A stretch of DNA of 57,100 nt from positions 1 through 57,100 of the forward strand of contig JAEEPQ010000004.1 in the NCBI GenBank assembly GCA_016284885.1, in the 5' to 3' direction. The notes beneath the pieces are model-generated. The model made no database searches. It was given only the letters and a program-made list of their open reading frames with translations, and was not told where the DNA came from. Below are positions 54,867 to 57,100 of the stretch, one piece after another (positions within the stretch are counted from its first letter, which is position 1; every line of letters starts with the position of its first letter). The position numbers and the translations under genes were made by a program. This DNA comes from Desulfovibrio sp. (lineage in GTDB: Bacteria; Desulfobacterota; Desulfovibrionia; Desulfovibrionales; Desulfovibrionaceae).

Positions 54867-57100
54867 ATGGTAGGAGTGGACATCAAATCGCTAGTGGGAC
54901 GGTGCGGAAGGGACTGCACCGAAGTGCTCTACGCGGCCGCTGGCCAGGCCGTGAACCGCCAGCACTATGAAGTGGCCGTGGAGCACTTCCTGCTTGCCGC
55001 CCTGGAACGTCCGGGAACGGACATCCCCCTGGCTCTGGCGAAGGCAGGCATCGACGAGGCCAGGGTGCGCAAGGCGCTCTCGGGCGCCCTTGAGCAGTTC
55101 CGCTCAGGCTCCGCTGGCCGGCCCGTCTTCTCCCCTCTCCTTCTGGATCTGCTGGAAGCGGCCTGGCTTGTCTCCTCGCTGGATCTCGGCCTTGGCGCCA
55201 TCCGCACCGGCGCCGTGCTCATGGCCTTCCTTGACAAGCCCGCCGTCTACGCCCAGGGCTCCTACCTGGAGGCCTTCGGCACGGTCAACCGCCAGGATCT
55301 GCGCAGAAGCTTCCGCCAGCTCGCCGAGGAATCCAAGGAAGACGTGCCGGCACTGGGCCATGAACCGGCGCCGTCAGCATCCGGCTCGCCGGCGGCGGCC
55401 CAGCAGGGCGAAGCCTTCTGCGCCAAGTTCTGCCAGGATTTCACCGAAAGGGCCAAGGCCGGCAAAATCGATCCCGTCTTCGGCCGCGACCAGGAGATCC
55501 GCCAGATCGTTGACATTCTGGCCCGCCGACGCAAGAACAATCCCATCCTCGTGGGCGAGCCCGGCGTCGGCAAGACCGCCGCCGTCGAGGGCCTTGCCCT
55601 GCGCATCGCCGAGGGCGACGTTCCCGAAACCCTGCAGGGCGTAACCCTGCTCGGACTCGATCTCGGCCTGCTCGAGGCCGGCGCCGGCATGAAAGGCGAA
55701 TTCGAGCGCCGGCTCAAGGGCGTGCTCGACGAGATCAAGGCGAGCCCCAAGCCCATCGTGCTTTTCATCGACGAGGCCCACATGCTTGTGGGCGCAGGCG
55801 GGGCCGCCGGCGGCTCGGACGCCGCCAACCTCATGAAGCCCGCCCTGGCCCGTGGCGAAATCCGCACCCTGGCGGCCACGACCTGGAAGGAATACAAGAA
55901 GTATTTCGAAAAGGATCCGGCTCTCGCCCGCCGCTTCCAGCCCGTCAAGCTGGACGAACCCTCGGTGGAGAGCACCAAGCTCATCCTCCACGGCATCAAG
56001 GGCGCCTACGAGAAGTCCCACGGCGTCTTCGTGCGCAGCGATGCCGTGGCCGCGGCTGCCGAGCTCTCGGACCGCTACATCACGGGCCGATTCCTGCCCG
56101 ACAAGGCCATCGACCTGCTCGACACGGCCTGCGCCCGCGTCAAGGTGAGCCAGAGCGCAAAGCCTGCCCCTCTGGAAGACAAGGAGCGCGCCGTCCAGGC
56201 GCTCGATCGCGAAATCCGGAGCCTGCGCGCGGATCTGGCAAGCGATCTCGCCGAAGCTGGCCCTGAGCTTGCCGAGATGGAGGAGCGAAGGAATGCCCTC
56301 GAGGCCGAGTGCGAGGCGCTTCGCGCCGAATGGCAGGCCCAGCGCGAGGCGGCCCAGGCCTTTGTCCTGGCACGGGATCAGCTGCTTGCCTTCGACAAGC
56401 CGGAATTGACTTCTGAAGGCGCCCCCGCAGGAGCCCTCGAAGGCGAAGGCCGCCCCCGGACGCGGGAGGAGGCGCTCAAGGCCTTCACCGAAGCCAGGGA
56501 GGCCTACGCCAGCCTCTGCACGGGCGACAGGACCATGGTCCAGACCGAGGTCGGCACCGAGGCCATAGCCCGCGTCGTTTCCGACTGGACGGGCGTGCCC
56601 GTAGGCAAGCTAGCCCGCGAGCAGGCCGGCACGGCAGCCAATCTGGCAGAGCTGCTGGGCCGGCGCATCAAGGGCCAGGATCCTGCCCTGGCCGCCATTT
56701 CCAAGGGCATCCAGGCCTCGTTTGCGGGCCTGCGCTCGCCGAGCCAGCCACTCGGCGTCTTCCTGCTCGCCGGCCCTTCGGGCGTCGGCAAGACCGAGAC
56801 AGGCCTGGCGCTTGCCGACATCCTCTTCGGCGACGAGAAGAGCGTGGTCTCCGTCAACATGAGCGAGTTCCAGGAGAAGCACACCGTCTCCCGCCTGGTC
56901 GGCTCCCCGCCAGGCTACGTGGGCTACGGCGAGGGCGGCATGCTGACCGAAGCCGTGCGCCGGCGCCCCTACTCGGTCGTGCTGCTCGACGAGGTGGAGA
57001 AGGCCCACCTCGACGTCATGAACCTCTTCTACCAGGTCTTCGACAAGGGCGTGCTCACCGACGGCGAAGGCAAGGAAGTCAGCTTCCGCAACACCGTCAT
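54867..57100 (+). CDS. clpV: Type VI secretion AAA+ ATPase ClpV (TssH), 3' end outside window
   Basis: Open from ATG 54867 to the window edge, absent from the supplied ORF track; Walker A GEPGVGKTA and GPSGVGKTE, PDKAIDLLDTACARV, GSPPGYVGYGEGG. Confidence 0.94.
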   Translation, partial: MVGVDIKSLVGRCGRDCTEVLYAAAGQAVNRQHYEVAVEHFLLAALERPGTDIPLALAKAGIDEARVRKALSGALEQFRSGSAGRPVFSPLLLDLLEAAWLVSSLDLGLGAIRTGAVLMAFLDKPAVYAQGSYLEAFGTVNRQDLRRSFRQLAEESKEDVPALGHEPAPSASGSPAAAQQGEAFCAKFCQDFTERAKAGKIDPVFGRDQEIRQIVDILARRRKNNPILVGEPGVGKTAAVEGLALRIAEGDVPETLQGVTLLGLDLGLLEAGAGMKGEFERRLKGVLDEIKASPKPIVLFIDEAHMLVGAGGAAGGSDAANLMKPALARGEIRTLAATTWKEYKKYFEKDPALARRFQPVKLDEPSVESTKLILHGIKGAYEKSHGVFVRSDAVAAAAELSDRYITGRFLPDKAIDLLDTACARVKVSQSAKPAPLEDKERAVQALDREIRSLRADLASDLAEAGPELAEMEERRNALEAECEALRAEWQAQREAAQAFVLARDQLLAFDKPELTSEGAPAGALEGEGRPRTREEALKAFTEAREAYASLCTGDRTMVQTEVGTEAIARVVSDWTGVPVGKLAREQAGTAANLAELLGRRIKGQDPALAAISKGIQASFAGLRSPSQPLGVFLLAGPSGVGKTETGLALADILFGDEKSVVSVNMSEFQEKHTVSRLVGSPPGYVGYGEGGMLTEAVRRRPYSVVLLDEVEKAHLDVMNLFYQVFDKGVLTDGEGKEVSFRNTV

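Overview
High-GC bacterial chromosome segment with no rRNA, tRNA, CRISPR array or transposase recognised. Gene content (PFOR, Pta-AckA, SelB, cytochrome bd, 703-aa Pta) suggests a Desulfovibrionaceae-like anaerobe; this is inference. Main blocks: two TonB/TolA-like proteins (3-2195); a compact co-directional cluster of AOS/serine-palmitoyltransferase-like PLP enzyme, GT4, polysaccharide deacetylase-like, paralogous GT4 and AsnB-type amidotransferase (2550-9528); htpX and a lipoprotein; an AT-richer orphan HipA/CtkA-like kinase (11267-12409); argJ; str operon rpsL-rpsG-fusA; valS; a BPL_N-like protein; a frameshifted higB joined in frame to higA (22940-23544); htpG; cydAB; a DUF805 protein embedded in YGQP repeats; an AAA-ATPase/PD-(D/E)XK gene with an AT-rich centre; an OmpH-like/selB/ispH/dus block; a lytic transglycosylase; nifJ, pta and two tandem ackA paralogs; a D,D-carboxypeptidase with a histone-like tail; lepB; and the start of a type VI secretion locus (tssA, tssB, tssC, hcp, clpV) running off the right edge. 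Most promising leads are the PLP-enzyme/glycosyltransferase/AsnB cluster, the decayed or fused HigBA, the tandem acetate kinases, the hairpin over the hcp Shine-Dalgarno, the hcp-clpV hairpin, and the 14-bp inverted repeat beside the HipA-like gene. All family calls come from reading motifs by eye; no database search was run.
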